From assembly GCF_030623445.1 (NCBI RefSeq), contig NZ_CP130613.1, forward strand, positions 1,178,001 through 1,242,000: DNA of 64,000 nt, written 5' to 3'. This document shows, in pieces, positions 22,756 through 29,972 of this stretch; the first letter of the stretch is position 1; every line of letters begins with the position of its first letter. The notes below the pieces were generated by a model. That model was not told the DNA's origin and did not search any database. It saw only the letters and a list, made by a program, of their open reading frames with translations. A program made the position numbers and the translations under genes. The DNA is from Pseudogemmatithrix spongiicola. GTDB lineage: Bacteria > Gemmatimonadota > Gemmatimonadetes > Gemmatimonadales > Gemmatimonadaceae.

Positions 22756-23353
22756 TCAACTGCAGGCCGTTGCTCCTGCGACCATTCCCAAGACGGCAAC
22801 TGCGGCCGCCCCCGCGGGTCCCGCCGCAACCGCTCCGGCGGCCGCGCCTCTGGCGACGGGACCCGCGTAGCACACGCCGGTGAGCGCGACGCGCCACCAG
22901 CATCGGCGCCCGCGCGCGAGCTGCGTGTCCTGCACGTCGACGAGCGCGCGCGCCGTGCCGAGGACCACCGGCGCGTAGGTCACCGTGAGATCGAGCCCGC
23001 GGATCCGCGCCGCCGCCGTCTGCCGCTCGATCGCCGCGAGCCGGAGCTGCTCCTCCGCGCGCCGCGCGAGCTCCTCGAGCGCGACTGCCATCGCCAGGCT
23101 GTCCCGCCGCACCGCCGCCCGTGCCTCCGCGATCGCGCGGCGCAGCTTCCGCGGCCGCACGCCGCATCGAGTCGAGCCGGGCATCCTTCTCCGCGAGCTC
23201 AACGCGCAGCGAGTCGTTCAGGACCTGCAGCCGGGCCCGGTCGTCCGGATCCGTCGCGCGCACGATCCAGCGCGCGCCGGCGATAACCGAAACGATAACA
23301 AGCGCGGAGGCCGCGACCTGGAGCAGCGGGCCGACCCACGTCCGCCAGCTCAT
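22756..23353 (-). pseudogene. Frameshifted membrane-anchored coiled-coil protein (spanin-like)
   Basis: The start ATG at 23353 overlaps the endolysin stop. The first frame gives MSWRTWVGPLLQVAASALVI then VSVIAGARWIV, a membrane anchor, and ARLQVLNDSLRVELAEKDAR, a coiled coil. Near 23,160-23,175 the protein-like sequence moves to another frame: KLRRAIAEARAAVRRDSLAM, then LTVTYAPVVLGTARA and an Ala/Gly-rich end GAAAVAVLGMVAGATACS. Joined it would be about 198 residues, anchored, coiled and following an endolysin, the usual layout of an inner-membrane spanin or tail-end lysis protein. A sequencing error or programmed frameshift cannot be excluded. Confidence 0.55.
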
Positions 23354-23895
23354 GCGGCCACCTGCGTTCCCGGCGCGATGTCCGCGCCGTACCGTGCCCA
23401 GACGGCCGCGAGGTCTCCGCGCGCGTAGTCCGTGCGGTCCGCCACCCGCGGCGCGATCGAACAGCGCGCCCACTGGTAGTGCGGCACGTCCGGCAGCGTC
23501 GGCCAGTCGCCACCCCAGGCGAGGCCGTGGGGCGTGACGATCGCCGCGACATCCTGCCACCACTGCTCGGGCGCCCCCCAATGTAGCTTTGGGTGGATGA
23601 AGTCCACGGCGAGGCCGTAGCCGTGCCAGCTGCGCAAGGCGCTCGAGGCCTTCGTGACGATGCGTTCGGGCGGGCGCACCTCGCGGCCCTGCGCGTACAA
23701 CCATTCCTGGCGCGCGCGCGAGCGGGAGGTCTCGAAGCGCAAAACCAGCAACCCGGACTCGCGGCACGCGGCTTCCGCGGCCACGATCGCGGCTGCCATG
23801 GCCGGCGCGAGCCGCGTCAGCGAGCGGTCGGCTGGAATCGGCCGCCAGACGCGCGGCGCCGCGACCGCGGCACGTGCGGCAGCTGGCGCGGTCAT
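23350..23895 (-). CDS. M15-type peptidoglycan peptidase (phage endolysin-like)
   Basis: 181 residues from the ATG at 23895. The zinc-peptidase signature SWHGYGLAVDF (Ser89, His91, Asp98) and the later DVPHYQW (His139) match the M15 D-Ala-D-Ala carboxypeptidase / L-Ala-D-Glu endopeptidase group. The preceding LLVLRFETSRSRARQEWLYA is the typical substrate-binding strand-helix. No signal peptide, so release would need a holin, as for phage endolysins. Its start overlaps the stop of a truncated upstream gene and its stop overlaps the spanin-like gene, which is a typical lysis-cassette arrangement. Confidence 0.82.
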   Translation of the reverse strand: MTAPAAARAAVAAPRVWRPIPADRSLTRLAPAMAAAIVAAEAACRESGLLVLRFETSRSRARQEWLYAQGREVRPPERIVTKASSALRSWHGYGLAVDFIHPKLHWGAPEQWWQDVAAIVTPHGLAWGGDWPTLPDVPHYQWARCSIAPRVADRTDYARGDLAAVWARYGADIAPGTQVAA

Positions 23896-24003
23896 CCGTC
23901 GTCGCTCCGGTCCACGAGCGTCTCGCGGTCCGCCGGCGTGTCCGGGATCGCCGGCGCGCGGATCCCCTTCACCGCGGTGCCGATGTGCGGGGCGAGCAGC
24001 TTC
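23892..24003 (-). pseudogene. C-terminal fragment of an upstream phage gene
   Basis: In the minus frame ending at the TGA that overlaps the endolysin start, the last about 36 codons read KLLAPHIGTAVKGIRAPAIP then DTPADRETLVDRSDDG, plausible protein. Upstream of about 24,003 the frame becomes the antisense of the integrase. The fragment is probably what remains of the gene that preceded the endolysin before a deletion joined it to the integrase tail. Evidence is limited to sequence character and the perfect stop/start overlap. Confidence 0.4.
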
Positions 24004-24004
24004 G

Positions 24005-24190
24005 CGGATCCACGACCTCCGCCATTGCGCGGGGCAGTGGGCCAGCGATGCGGGCGAGAGCGACCGGGCGATCGGCCAGCTGCTGCGGCACAGCGACCCG
24101 CGCATGACCGCGCGCTACACGAAGCAGAAGGATGCCCACGCGGCGAGCGCCGCGGTGGGGCGTGTACTCCAGCAAGCGAGGGGGGCGTGA
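24005..24190 (+). pseudogene. Tyrosine integrase, C-terminal remnant
   Basis: 61 codons, RIHDLRHCAGQWASDAGESD through RAIGQLLRHSDPRMTARYTK. It contains HDLRH (box II Arg), LRHSDP (the conserved His) and the catalytic Tyr in TARYT, exactly the end of a XerC/phage integrase catalytic domain. The preceding 250-300 residues, including the first catalytic Arg, are absent. It lies 181 bp from attR in the orientation expected for an element integrase. The missing part explains why the element should now be immobile. Confidence 0.85.
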
Positions 24191-24211
24191 TGCGACCACG
24201 AGCAACACCAC

Positions 24212-24250
24212 TGGGGACCCCGGGGACTACGCCGGGGACGAATCCGGGGA
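24212..24250. repeat. Four GGGGAC direct repeats, candidate arm-type sites, right end
   Basis: GGGGAC occurs at 24212, 24221, 24233 and 24245, at 9-12 bp spacing. The unit CCGGGGACGAATCCGGGGAC strongly resembles CACCGGGGACAAATCCGGGG at 12151-12170. The 318-bp stretch 24191-24507 has no gene; it contains these repeats, attR and the native tRNA promoter. Confidence 0.5.
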
Positions 24251-24371
24251 CGATGCTGCAGGGTTCGGCGTCGATTCGGGGCGATGCGGCATTGACCATC
24301 GCCGGACTCGGCGTGATGCCGCATGGAGTTACGGCATCGGTGCGCGGTGGCGTGGCTGGCGCTGCAGAGTC

Positions 24372-24407
24372 TCAAGACCGCTGCAATAGCCATTCTGCCA
24401 ACCCTCC
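24372..24407. repeat. attR: 36-bp tRNA-Ser 5'-half fragment
   Basis: Exact copy of 12060-12095. On the minus strand it is the first 36 nt of tRNA-Ser(TGA), cut off at the anticodon and running into element DNA. It keeps the native upstream region (24408 onward), so a short useless transcript may still be made. Confidence 0.92.
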
Positions 24408-24419
24408 GGGGGGCGCCGG

Positions 24420-24449
24420 AAGATACTGCCGCCAACCGTTACAGCGGAA
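24420..24449 (-). promoter_or_regulatory. Probable native promoter of tRNA-Ser(TGA), now separated from the full gene
   Basis: On the minus strand TTCCGC, 18 bp, TATCTT, with 12 nt from the -10 to the tRNA fragment's first base. The same TATCTT hexamer sits at the corresponding place before tRNA-Met at 49320. Only hexamer matching supports this. Confidence 0.4.
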
Positions 24450-24507
24450 CCGAACGGGAATCCGTAGCATAGGTCTCAAACAGCTTCCAACCACCGCACG
24501 GGTCCCC

Positions 24508-24864
24508 ATGGACACCCAACCGCCGCCTCGCACCTCCCAGCCGACCCTGGACGCCATCCGGGCCACCGGCGGCGACGAGTTGGTGCGCGAGCTCTACGGC
24601 ACGTTCAGCGACTTCGCGGCGGCGCAGGTCGCGTGGCTGGATCGCCTCGCCGCCGCAGACGCCTTCGACGGACTGCATGAGGGTGCCCGCGTGCTGCGCA
24701 TCAGCGCGCGGCAGGTCGGCGTGCTCGAAGCCGTCGAAGCCTGCGAGCGCTTGGAAGCCGCGGCGCTGGCGCAGGACCGCGGCCGCGTCAGCGCCTCACT
24801 CGACGCCCTGCACGACGAGTTGGCCGCGGCGCGTCCCTGGGTGGACGCGCTCGCGGCCGGCTGA
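24508..24864 (+). CDS. Hpt-like four-helix protein without the phospho-histidine
   Basis: 118 residues. The pattern LDAIRATGGDELVRELYGTF, an alanine-rich helix, then ARVLRISARQVGVLEAVEAC and the closing helices LEAAALAQDRGRVSASLDAL match the histidine phosphotransfer (Hpt) domain. In the position of the H-x-L-K-G-S motif the sequence reads R-V-L-R-I-S (Arg61, no His), so phosphotransfer is not expected. It could be a structural or inhibitory relative. It is the first chromosomal gene right of attR and converges on the DUF2723 gene with 4 bp between stops. Confidence 0.65.
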   Translation: MDTQPPPRTSQPTLDAIRATGGDELVRELYGTFSDFAAAQVAWLDRLAAADAFDGLHEGARVLRISARQVGVLEAVEACERLEAAALAQDRGRVSASLDALHDELAAARPWVDALAAG

Positions 24865-24868
24865 GCCC

Positions 24869-27136
24869 TTACGGGTTCCGCGGCGCGGTCGGCGGGAGCG
24901 GGATCGCCTGCTGGGCATCGTTGCCCGGACGCGGCGTGTCAGGCCCCGGCAGGCTCGCCAGCAACTCGCGGAAGCCCATCGTCTCGGCGACCGCGCGCAC
25001 GCTGCGGAAGATCGAATCCGCCGCGACGACGTTGCCGCTGCGCTGCAGCGCCTCACCCGTGATGATGCCGGTGTTTACGACGAGGCCTGGAATGCCGATC
25101 GACGGCATGTCGGTCCACGGCGTGCGGTTGGCCAGTGAGGCCGGCGCCTTGAACTCGCGCCACAACGCGACCGAGCGCTGGACGTCCACCCAGCCTTCGC
25201 CCGGGACCTGCACGAAGCCGTCCGTCGGCTGGATGCGACGCGGCCGCAGCTTGCGCGTGTGGCCCTGCATGACGACGTAGTCGCCCAAGCCCAGCTGCTG
25301 CGGCAGGTTGCCCGCCGTGCGGCTGAAGTGGATCGCGCGCGTGTCGTTGTCGAGGATCATGCGCAGCACGAGGATGTCCGCGCGCTGCAGCACCTGCGGC
25401 TGGATGTCGGCGACGATCTCGCCCTTCTGGAAGCGCTGCGGGGTGCGGATCTCTTGGTACAGCGGCAGGCCATCCGCCTCCTGGTACGTCATCTTGAGCG
25501 CAGGACCGTCAGGCTTCGTCCACTGCTGGCCGCGGAAGGCCTCCGGGCCCGACTCGGCGTCGTAGTCGAACACCTCGCGCCGGATCATCTGGCGCGTATA
25601 CCACTCCGTGTTGAGCAGCGACGTGTTGGCCACCGTCACATCCTTGCGGATGCCGAGCACTTCCTGCGCGTACCAGAGCGGGAACGTGTCGTTGTCGCCG
25701 ACCGTCACGAGGATGCCGTAGGGCTCCACCGAGTTCAGCATGTCGATCGCGACGTCGGCGGTGTCCGTCTGGCCGGCGCGGGAGGCACTGGTCCAGTTGG
25801 CGACGAGCGGAATGAACGCGATGAGCAGGATCGGCGCCCCGAGCGCCCAACCCTTCGAGGTCGGGAGATCATAGCTCTCCTTGCCGACCGTCACGCGCTC
25901 GCGGCCGATGACGACGGCAATGCTCTCCCACACGTACACGAGGCCCAGCGCGGCCCACACGGACCACGCCGAGAAGCTCCAGAGATAGAAGTAGTCTCGG
26001 TCGCGCACTTCGCGATCGACCATGTCGCCAAGCTCCGGCGCCTGCGAGGCGCCGTACTTGAAGTTCAGGTAGTAGATGAGGCCGATCGTCAGCGTGAGCA
26101 TCAGCGGCCCGAAGAACGCGAAGCTTCGAGGGTCGCGCCGGTAGTGCACCCAGCCGCCGAGGATGCCGAGCAGCAGGAAAATCGCGGCCAAGCTGCCCTG
26201 GAGGCCCGGACGCTCACCCTGCGCATCGCGGATCCACTGCCACTTGAAATACAGCCACCACATGCCGACCTGCGCCGTGAACGGCGCCATGCGCTCCGTG
26301 ACCGGGGGCTTGGCGTACTGCCCGCGGTTGAAGTTGTACATGAAGGCTTCGTAGGTGCCCTTCGAGAGCGTGCAGTCGAGGCGGAGGCCGTCGCGGCAGG
26401 CGGTCGGGTCGCCCTCGTTGATCGGCGGATTATGCGCCGCGCGGATCGGCTGCGTGGCGAAGGGCGTCGCGCCGAGGATGCCGACGGCGACGCAGGTCAC
26501 CAGCAGCTTCCAGTTCGTGATGATCGACGGCTTGCGCAGCAGCACCGCGATGCCGGCGGCCGGCAGCACGAGCATGCCGGCCATGTGGTTCGCGTAGCCC
26601 AGACCGCAGAGGTACGCGACCATGATGAGCAGCTTGTTCGCCCCCGGGGCATCGGGCTCGTCGCACCAGCGCACGATCAACCACGCACTGATGGCCATGC
26701 CGACCAGCGAGACGGTGTACACCTTCTCGTTGACCACCGAGTTGCTCCACACCGTGAACGCCGTCGCGCCGATCAGCACGGCCAGCGCGCCGCCGGCGAT
26801 GCGCTGCCAGCGCTTCTCGAACCAGCCCACGAGCACGCGCTCGGTGATGAGGAACCACATCCCTGCCGAGACCGCCGAGGAGAGCGCCGCGAGCAGGTTG
26901 ATGCGCATCGCCACGTTCGGCGCGATCGGCAGGATGCTGAACACGCGGCCAATCAGGACGAAGAACGGATTCCCCGGCGGGTGCGGCAGCCCCATCGTGT
27001 ACGCGGCCGCGATGTACTCGCTCGTGTCCCACATCGCCGTCTCGGGGGCGAGCGTGACGAGATAGAGCAGGAACGTCAGCCCCGCTGCGATGGCGGCGGC
27101 GAAGTAGCTGGGGCGGTAGTCGAGGTCGGAGCTCAT
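24869..27136 (-). CDS. DUF2723 multi-pass membrane protein
   Basis: 755 residues from the ATG at 27136 (MSSDLDYRPSYFAAAIAAGL). About 12 membrane helices fill the first 480 residues. The hallmark LAPETAMWDTSEYIAAAYTM then GLPHPPGNPFFVLIGR (about 30-65) is the acidic first loop of DUF2723, a GT-C-like fold related to protein O-mannosyltransferases. The C-terminal 250 residues are periplasmic, with a YGILVTVGDNDTFPLWYAQE segment. It probably transfers sugar from a lipid carrier to envelope proteins or glycans; the substrate is unknown. It follows purH by 89 bp and may be co-transcribed. Confidence 0.85.
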   Translation of the reverse strand: MSSDLDYRPSYFAAAIAAGLTFLLYLVTLAPETAMWDTSEYIAAAYTMGLPHPPGNPFFVLIGRVFSILPIAPNVAMRINLLAALSSAVSAGMWFLITERVLVGWFEKRWQRIAGGALAVLIGATAFTVWSNSVVNEKVYTVSLVGMAISAWLIVRWCDEPDAPGANKLLIMVAYLCGLGYANHMAGMLVLPAAGIAVLLRKPSIITNWKLLVTCVAVGILGATPFATQPIRAAHNPPINEGDPTACRDGLRLDCTLSKGTYEAFMYNFNRGQYAKPPVTERMAPFTAQVGMWWLYFKWQWIRDAQGERPGLQGSLAAIFLLLGILGGWVHYRRDPRSFAFFGPLMLTLTIGLIYYLNFKYGASQAPELGDMVDREVRDRDYFYLWSFSAWSVWAALGLVYVWESIAVVIGRERVTVGKESYDLPTSKGWALGAPILLIAFIPLVANWTSASRAGQTDTADVAIDMLNSVEPYGILVTVGDNDTFPLWYAQEVLGIRKDVTVANTSLLNTEWYTRQMIRREVFDYDAESGPEAFRGQQWTKPDGPALKMTYQEADGLPLYQEIRTPQRFQKGEIVADIQPQVLQRADILVLRMILDNDTRAIHFSRTAGNLPQQLGLGDYVVMQGHTRKLRPRRIQPTDGFVQVPGEGWVDVQRSVALWREFKAPASLANRTPWTDMPSIGIPGLVVNTGIITGEALQRSGNVVAADSIFRSVRAVAETMGFRELLASLPGPDTPRPGNDAQQAIPLPPTAPRNP

Positions 27137-27225
27137 GGGACGGGCTTGGGGGAAAACGAAAGCTGGGCGCTGGAGCCGTAGGGCGGAAGCCTCGCGGCCG
27201 CCGCCCTTGGCCATTGGTCACCGAT

Positions 27226-28758
27226 CTAGTGCCGGAACGTTCGCTGCCCGGTGAACACCATCGCGATGCCGTGCTCATCGGCGGCGGCGATGACCTCATC
27301 GTCCCGCACCGATCCCCCAGGCTGCACGATGGCGCGTACCCCGGCCTGCGCCGCTTGGTCCACGCCGTCGCGGAAGGGGAAGAACGCATCGCTGCCGAGG
27401 GCGGCGCCGTTGGGATCATGGTTGGCGGCCCGGGCCTTGTGCACGGCGAGGAACGCCGCGTCCACGCGGCTCATCTGACCCGCGCCGATGCCGATGGTCG
27501 CGCCGTCGCGCGCGAGCACGATGGCGTTCGACTTCACGCTCGCGACGGCCCGCCAGGCGAACAGCAGGTCCTTGGACTCGGCGCTGGTCGGCGCGCGCTT
27601 GGTCACGAGGCGCCAGTTGTGGTCGTCGAGCACCGACGGCGCCCGCTCCTGCACGAGGATGCCGCCGCGCACGCCCTTCACGTCGAGCGCGGTGCCCGTG
27701 CTGCGGGCGGCGCCCTCGAGCACGCGCAGGTTCTTCTTGGCCCCGAGGATCTGCAACGCCTCCGCAGAGAACGCCGGAGCGATCAGGCACTCAACGAAGA
27801 GCGAGGCAATCGCTTGCGCGGCCGCTTCATCCACCGGAACGCTGAACGCGATGACGCTCCCGAAGGCCGAGACGGGATCGCAGGCCAAGGCCTTCTGGTA
27901 GGCCTCGAGCGCCGTCTTGCCCGTCGCGAGCCCGCAGGGCGTGGTGTGCTTGATGATGGCGCAGGCGACTTCCTCGCCGAACGGGTCGATGGCGAGCATG
28001 GCGCCTTCGAGGTCGAGCAGGTTGTTGAAGCTCAGCTCCTTGCCGCCGTGCTGCTTGAGGGCCGCGAGGCCGCGGCCTCGCTCCTCCGAATAGAACGCGG
28101 CGGCCTGTCCCGGATTCTCGCCATAGCGCAGCGTCTGCACGCGCTCGTAGCCCAAGGCGAGCCGCTCGGGGAAGCGCTCCCCGCGCTGCGAGGCGAACCA
28201 GCCACTGATCGCGGCGTCGTAGCTCGCCGTATGCGCGTACACCTTCTCGGCCAGGTCGCGGCGCAGCTCCAGCGCGTCGCCACCGTTCGCGATGGCCGCG
28301 AGGACTCGCGTGTAGTCGGCGGGATCCACGACGACCGTCACGCTGGCGAAGTTCTTCGCCGCCGAGCGCAGCATCGATGGGCCGCCGATGTCGATCTGCT
28401 CGATCACCTCCTCCGGCGCCAGGCCCGGCTTGGCCGCCGTCTCGCGGAACGGATACAGATTCACGCAGACGAGGTCGATCGGGGCGATCCCATGCTCGGC
28501 GATCGCCGCCATGTGCTCCGGCAGGTCGCGGCGCGCGAGCAGTCCGCCGTGCACCACGGGGTGCAGCGTCTTCACGCGCCCATCGAGCATCTCGGGGAAG
28601 TGCGTGATCTCGCTGATGTCGCGCACGGGCAGCTGCGCGGCCCGCAGCGCCTTCGCGGTGCCACCGGTGGAGACCAGCGCATAGCCGCCCTCGACGAGGC
28701 CACGGGCGAAGTCGACGAGGCCAGTCTTGTCGGAGACGGAAAGCAGGGCAACAGGCAT
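27226..28758 (-). CDS. purH: Bifunctional AICAR formyltransferase / IMP cyclohydrolase
   Basis: 510 residues, normal length. The N-terminal IMP cyclohydrolase (MGS-like) domain has [26 protein letters not shown] and [19 protein letters not shown]. The C-terminal AICAR transformylase domain contains [13 protein letters not shown], the KHTTPCGLA catalytic region and the final [13 protein letters not shown]. It carries out the last two steps of purine synthesis, from AICAR to IMP, using 10-formyl-THF. The start overlaps the stop of purN by one base, so the two formyltransferases of the pathway are coupled. Longer upstream extensions run antisense through purN and are rejected. Confidence 0.97.
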   Translation of the reverse strand: MPVALLSVSDKTGLVDFARGLVEGGYALVSTGGTAKALRAAQLPVRDISEITHFPEMLDGRVKTLHPVVHGGLLARRDLPEHMAAIAEHGIAPIDLVCVNLYPFRETAAKPGLAPEEVIEQIDIGGPSMLRSAAKNFASVTVVVDPADYTRVLAAIANGGDALELRRDLAEKVYAHTASYDAAISGWFASQRGERFPERLALGYERVQTLRYGENPGQAAAFYSEERGRGLAALKQHGGKELSFNNLLDLEGAMLAIDPFGEEVACAIIKHTTPCGLATGKTALEAYQKALACDPVSAFGSVIAFSVPVDEAAAQAIASLFVECLIAPAFSAEALQILGAKKNLRVLEGAARSTGTALDVKGVRGGILVQERAPSVLDDHNWRLVTKRAPTSAESKDLLFAWRAVASVKSNAIVLARDGATIGIGAGQMSRVDAAFLAVHKARAANHDPNGAALGSDAFFPFRDGVDQAAQAGVRAIVQPGGSVRDDEVIAAADEHGIAMVFTGQRTFRH

Positions 28759-29405
28759 TACGGCAACTCGCGGTCGAAGTCGATATCCGGGACGCCATGC
28801 ACGCGGCCGTCGGGCCCAAGCGTGAGGGATCCGCTGGTCAAGAGATGGATGCTCCAGGGATACAGCTTGTGCTCGGCGGCGAGCACGCGGGCGCCGAGTG
28901 ACTCCGGCGTGTCGGTGCTGCGCACGGGCACGGGCCACTGCGCGACGATGGCCCCTTCGTCATAGTGCTCAGAGACGAAGTGCACGGTCGGGCCGCTGAC
29001 GCGCGCGCCCGCGGCGAGCACCGCCGCGTGCACGCGCGCGCCGTACATGCCGGGGCCGCCGAACGCCGGCAGCAACGCCGGGTGCACGTTGAGCATGCGG
29101 CCGTGGAAGCGGCGTACGACGTCGGGCGGGATGAGCTGGAGATAGCCGGCGAGCGCGATGTGCGTGATCGCGTGCTCGCGCAGTAGCCTATCGAGGGTGG
29201 CGCCTTCGTCCTTGGGTAGGTGGACCGCCGGGATCGTCCACCCGCGGGCGCGCTCGAGCGCGCCCGCGGCGCGGCGGTCGGACACCACGAGTGCCAGGTC
29301 GGCGCTCGCCGCTGCGCCACGTGCGACGAGGTCGTCGCGGATGGCCTGCAGGTTGCTGCCGCTGCCCGAGGCAAGGACGGCGAGGCGGGCGCGTGGGGTC
29401 GTCAC
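28758..29405 (-). CDS. purN: Phosphoribosylglycinamide formyltransferase
   Basis: 215 residues from a GTG. Motifs: LAVLASGSGSNLQAI (8-22, phosphate-binding GSGSN), LAGYLQLIP, NVHPALLPAFGGPGMYG with catalytic Asn and His, and HYDEGAIVAQWPV containing the catalytic Asp region. It converts GAR to formyl-GAR with 10-formyl-THF in purine synthesis. It sits between a gmhB-like gene and purH; glyA, which feeds the one-carbon pool, is elsewhere in the window. Confidence 0.96.
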   Translation of the reverse strand: MTTPRARLAVLASGSGSNLQAIRDDLVARGAAASADLALVVSDRRAAGALERARGWTIPAVHLPKDEGATLDRLLREHAITHIALAGYLQLIPPDVVRRFHGRMLNVHPALLPAFGGPGMYGARVHAAVLAAGARVSGPTVHFVSEHYDEGAIVAQWPVPVRSTDTPESLGARVLAAEHKLYPWSIHLLTSGSLTLGPDGRVHGVPDIDFDRELP

Positions 29406-29414
29406 GGGCGCAAC

Positions 29415-29972
29415 TTAGCTCGCCTCGGCGTCGAGGACGAGCGCGACGGCGTCGTGCAGTGATCGGGCGACGGTCGCCTCGCGCTCCGCACGCGAGATCT
29501 CGTCGGACGGCGTATCCACGCCCGGCACGAGAATGCCGCGGCCGCCGAGCGCGAGGGCTGGCGCGACGTCGCGAAAGCGATCGCCGATGAACAGCGAGCG
29601 GTTGACGTCGAGGGCGAGGTCGCTCGCGGCGCGGCGATGCAGCAGGGTGCCGGGCTTGCGGCACTCACAGGGGCCGCTGCGCGCGGGTTCGTGCGGGCAG
29701 TGATAGCTGCCGTCGAGCGTGACCCCTTCCTCCGCGAGCAGCGCATCGAGGCGGTCGCGCACGGCCGCGTAGTCCTGCTCCGTCAGCAAGCCGCGCGCGA
29801 TGCCCGACTGGTTCGTGATCACGACCAACGCATAGCCGGCACGCCGCAGGCGTGCGAGCGGTGCCGCAATGTTGGGCAGCAGCCGCACGAGCGCCGGATC
29901 GCGCAGGTAGTGCGCATCGTGGATCAAGGTGCCGTCGCGGTCGAGGAACGCGGCGGGGCGCAGCGCGGTCAC
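29415..29972 (-). CDS. gmhB: HAD phosphatase, D,D-heptose 1,7-bisphosphate phosphatase-like
   Basis: 185 residues from the GTG at 29972 that overlaps the upstream stop (GTGA). HAD motif I FLDRDGTLI (about 9-17), motif II VVITNQSGIARG, and the zinc-binding loop CPHEPARSGPCECRKPG are diagnostic of GmhB/HisB-N phosphatases. A motif IV-like FIGDRFRDV follows. The probable role is removal of the 7-phosphate (or 1-phosphate) in ADP-heptose or GDP-heptose synthesis for LPS core or glycans. Exact substrate anomer is undetermined. Confidence 0.87.
   Translation of the reverse strand: MTALRPAAFLDRDGTLIHDAHYLRDPALVRLLPNIAAPLARLRRAGYALVVITNQSGIARGLLTEQDYAAVRDRLDALLAEEGVTLDGSYHCPHEPARSGPCECRKPGTLLHRRAASDLALDVNRSLFIGDRFRDVAPALALGGRGILVPGVDTPSDEISRAEREATVARSLHDAVALVLDAEAS

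Larger units (their letters stand above)
12060..24407. mobile_element. Integrated element (decayed prophage or integrative island) in tRNA-Ser(TGA)
   Basis: A 12.3-kb segment bounded by perfect 36-bp direct repeats. The left repeat is part of an intact tRNA-Ser; the right one is a tRNA fragment. Just inside the right end lies the 3' end of a tyrosine integrase gene. Next to it are an M15 endolysin and a frameshifted partner; at the left end are overlapping small membrane and zinc-ribbon genes. No capsid, terminase, portal or replication gene is recognisable and the integrase is truncated, so the element is probably not self-mobile. It carries an IS481-type insertion and several accessory modules. 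Parts of it (about 20,800-22,750) are visibly more AT-rich than the flanking chromosome, consistent with recent transfer. Confidence 0.85.

Noticed and set aside
12060-24407. Calling the island an active prophage or ICE
   Set aside because: No capsid, terminase, portal, replication or conjugation gene is recognisable and the integrase lacks most of its catalytic domain.
28759-28938. 60-codon extension of purH upstream of 28758
   Set aside because: It lies antisense-like within purN in another frame. The ATG at 28758 gives the exact PurH N-terminus.
27214-28965. 583-codon plus-strand frame opposite purH
   Set aside because: Shadow of purH; no motif, biased to Arg, Gly and His.
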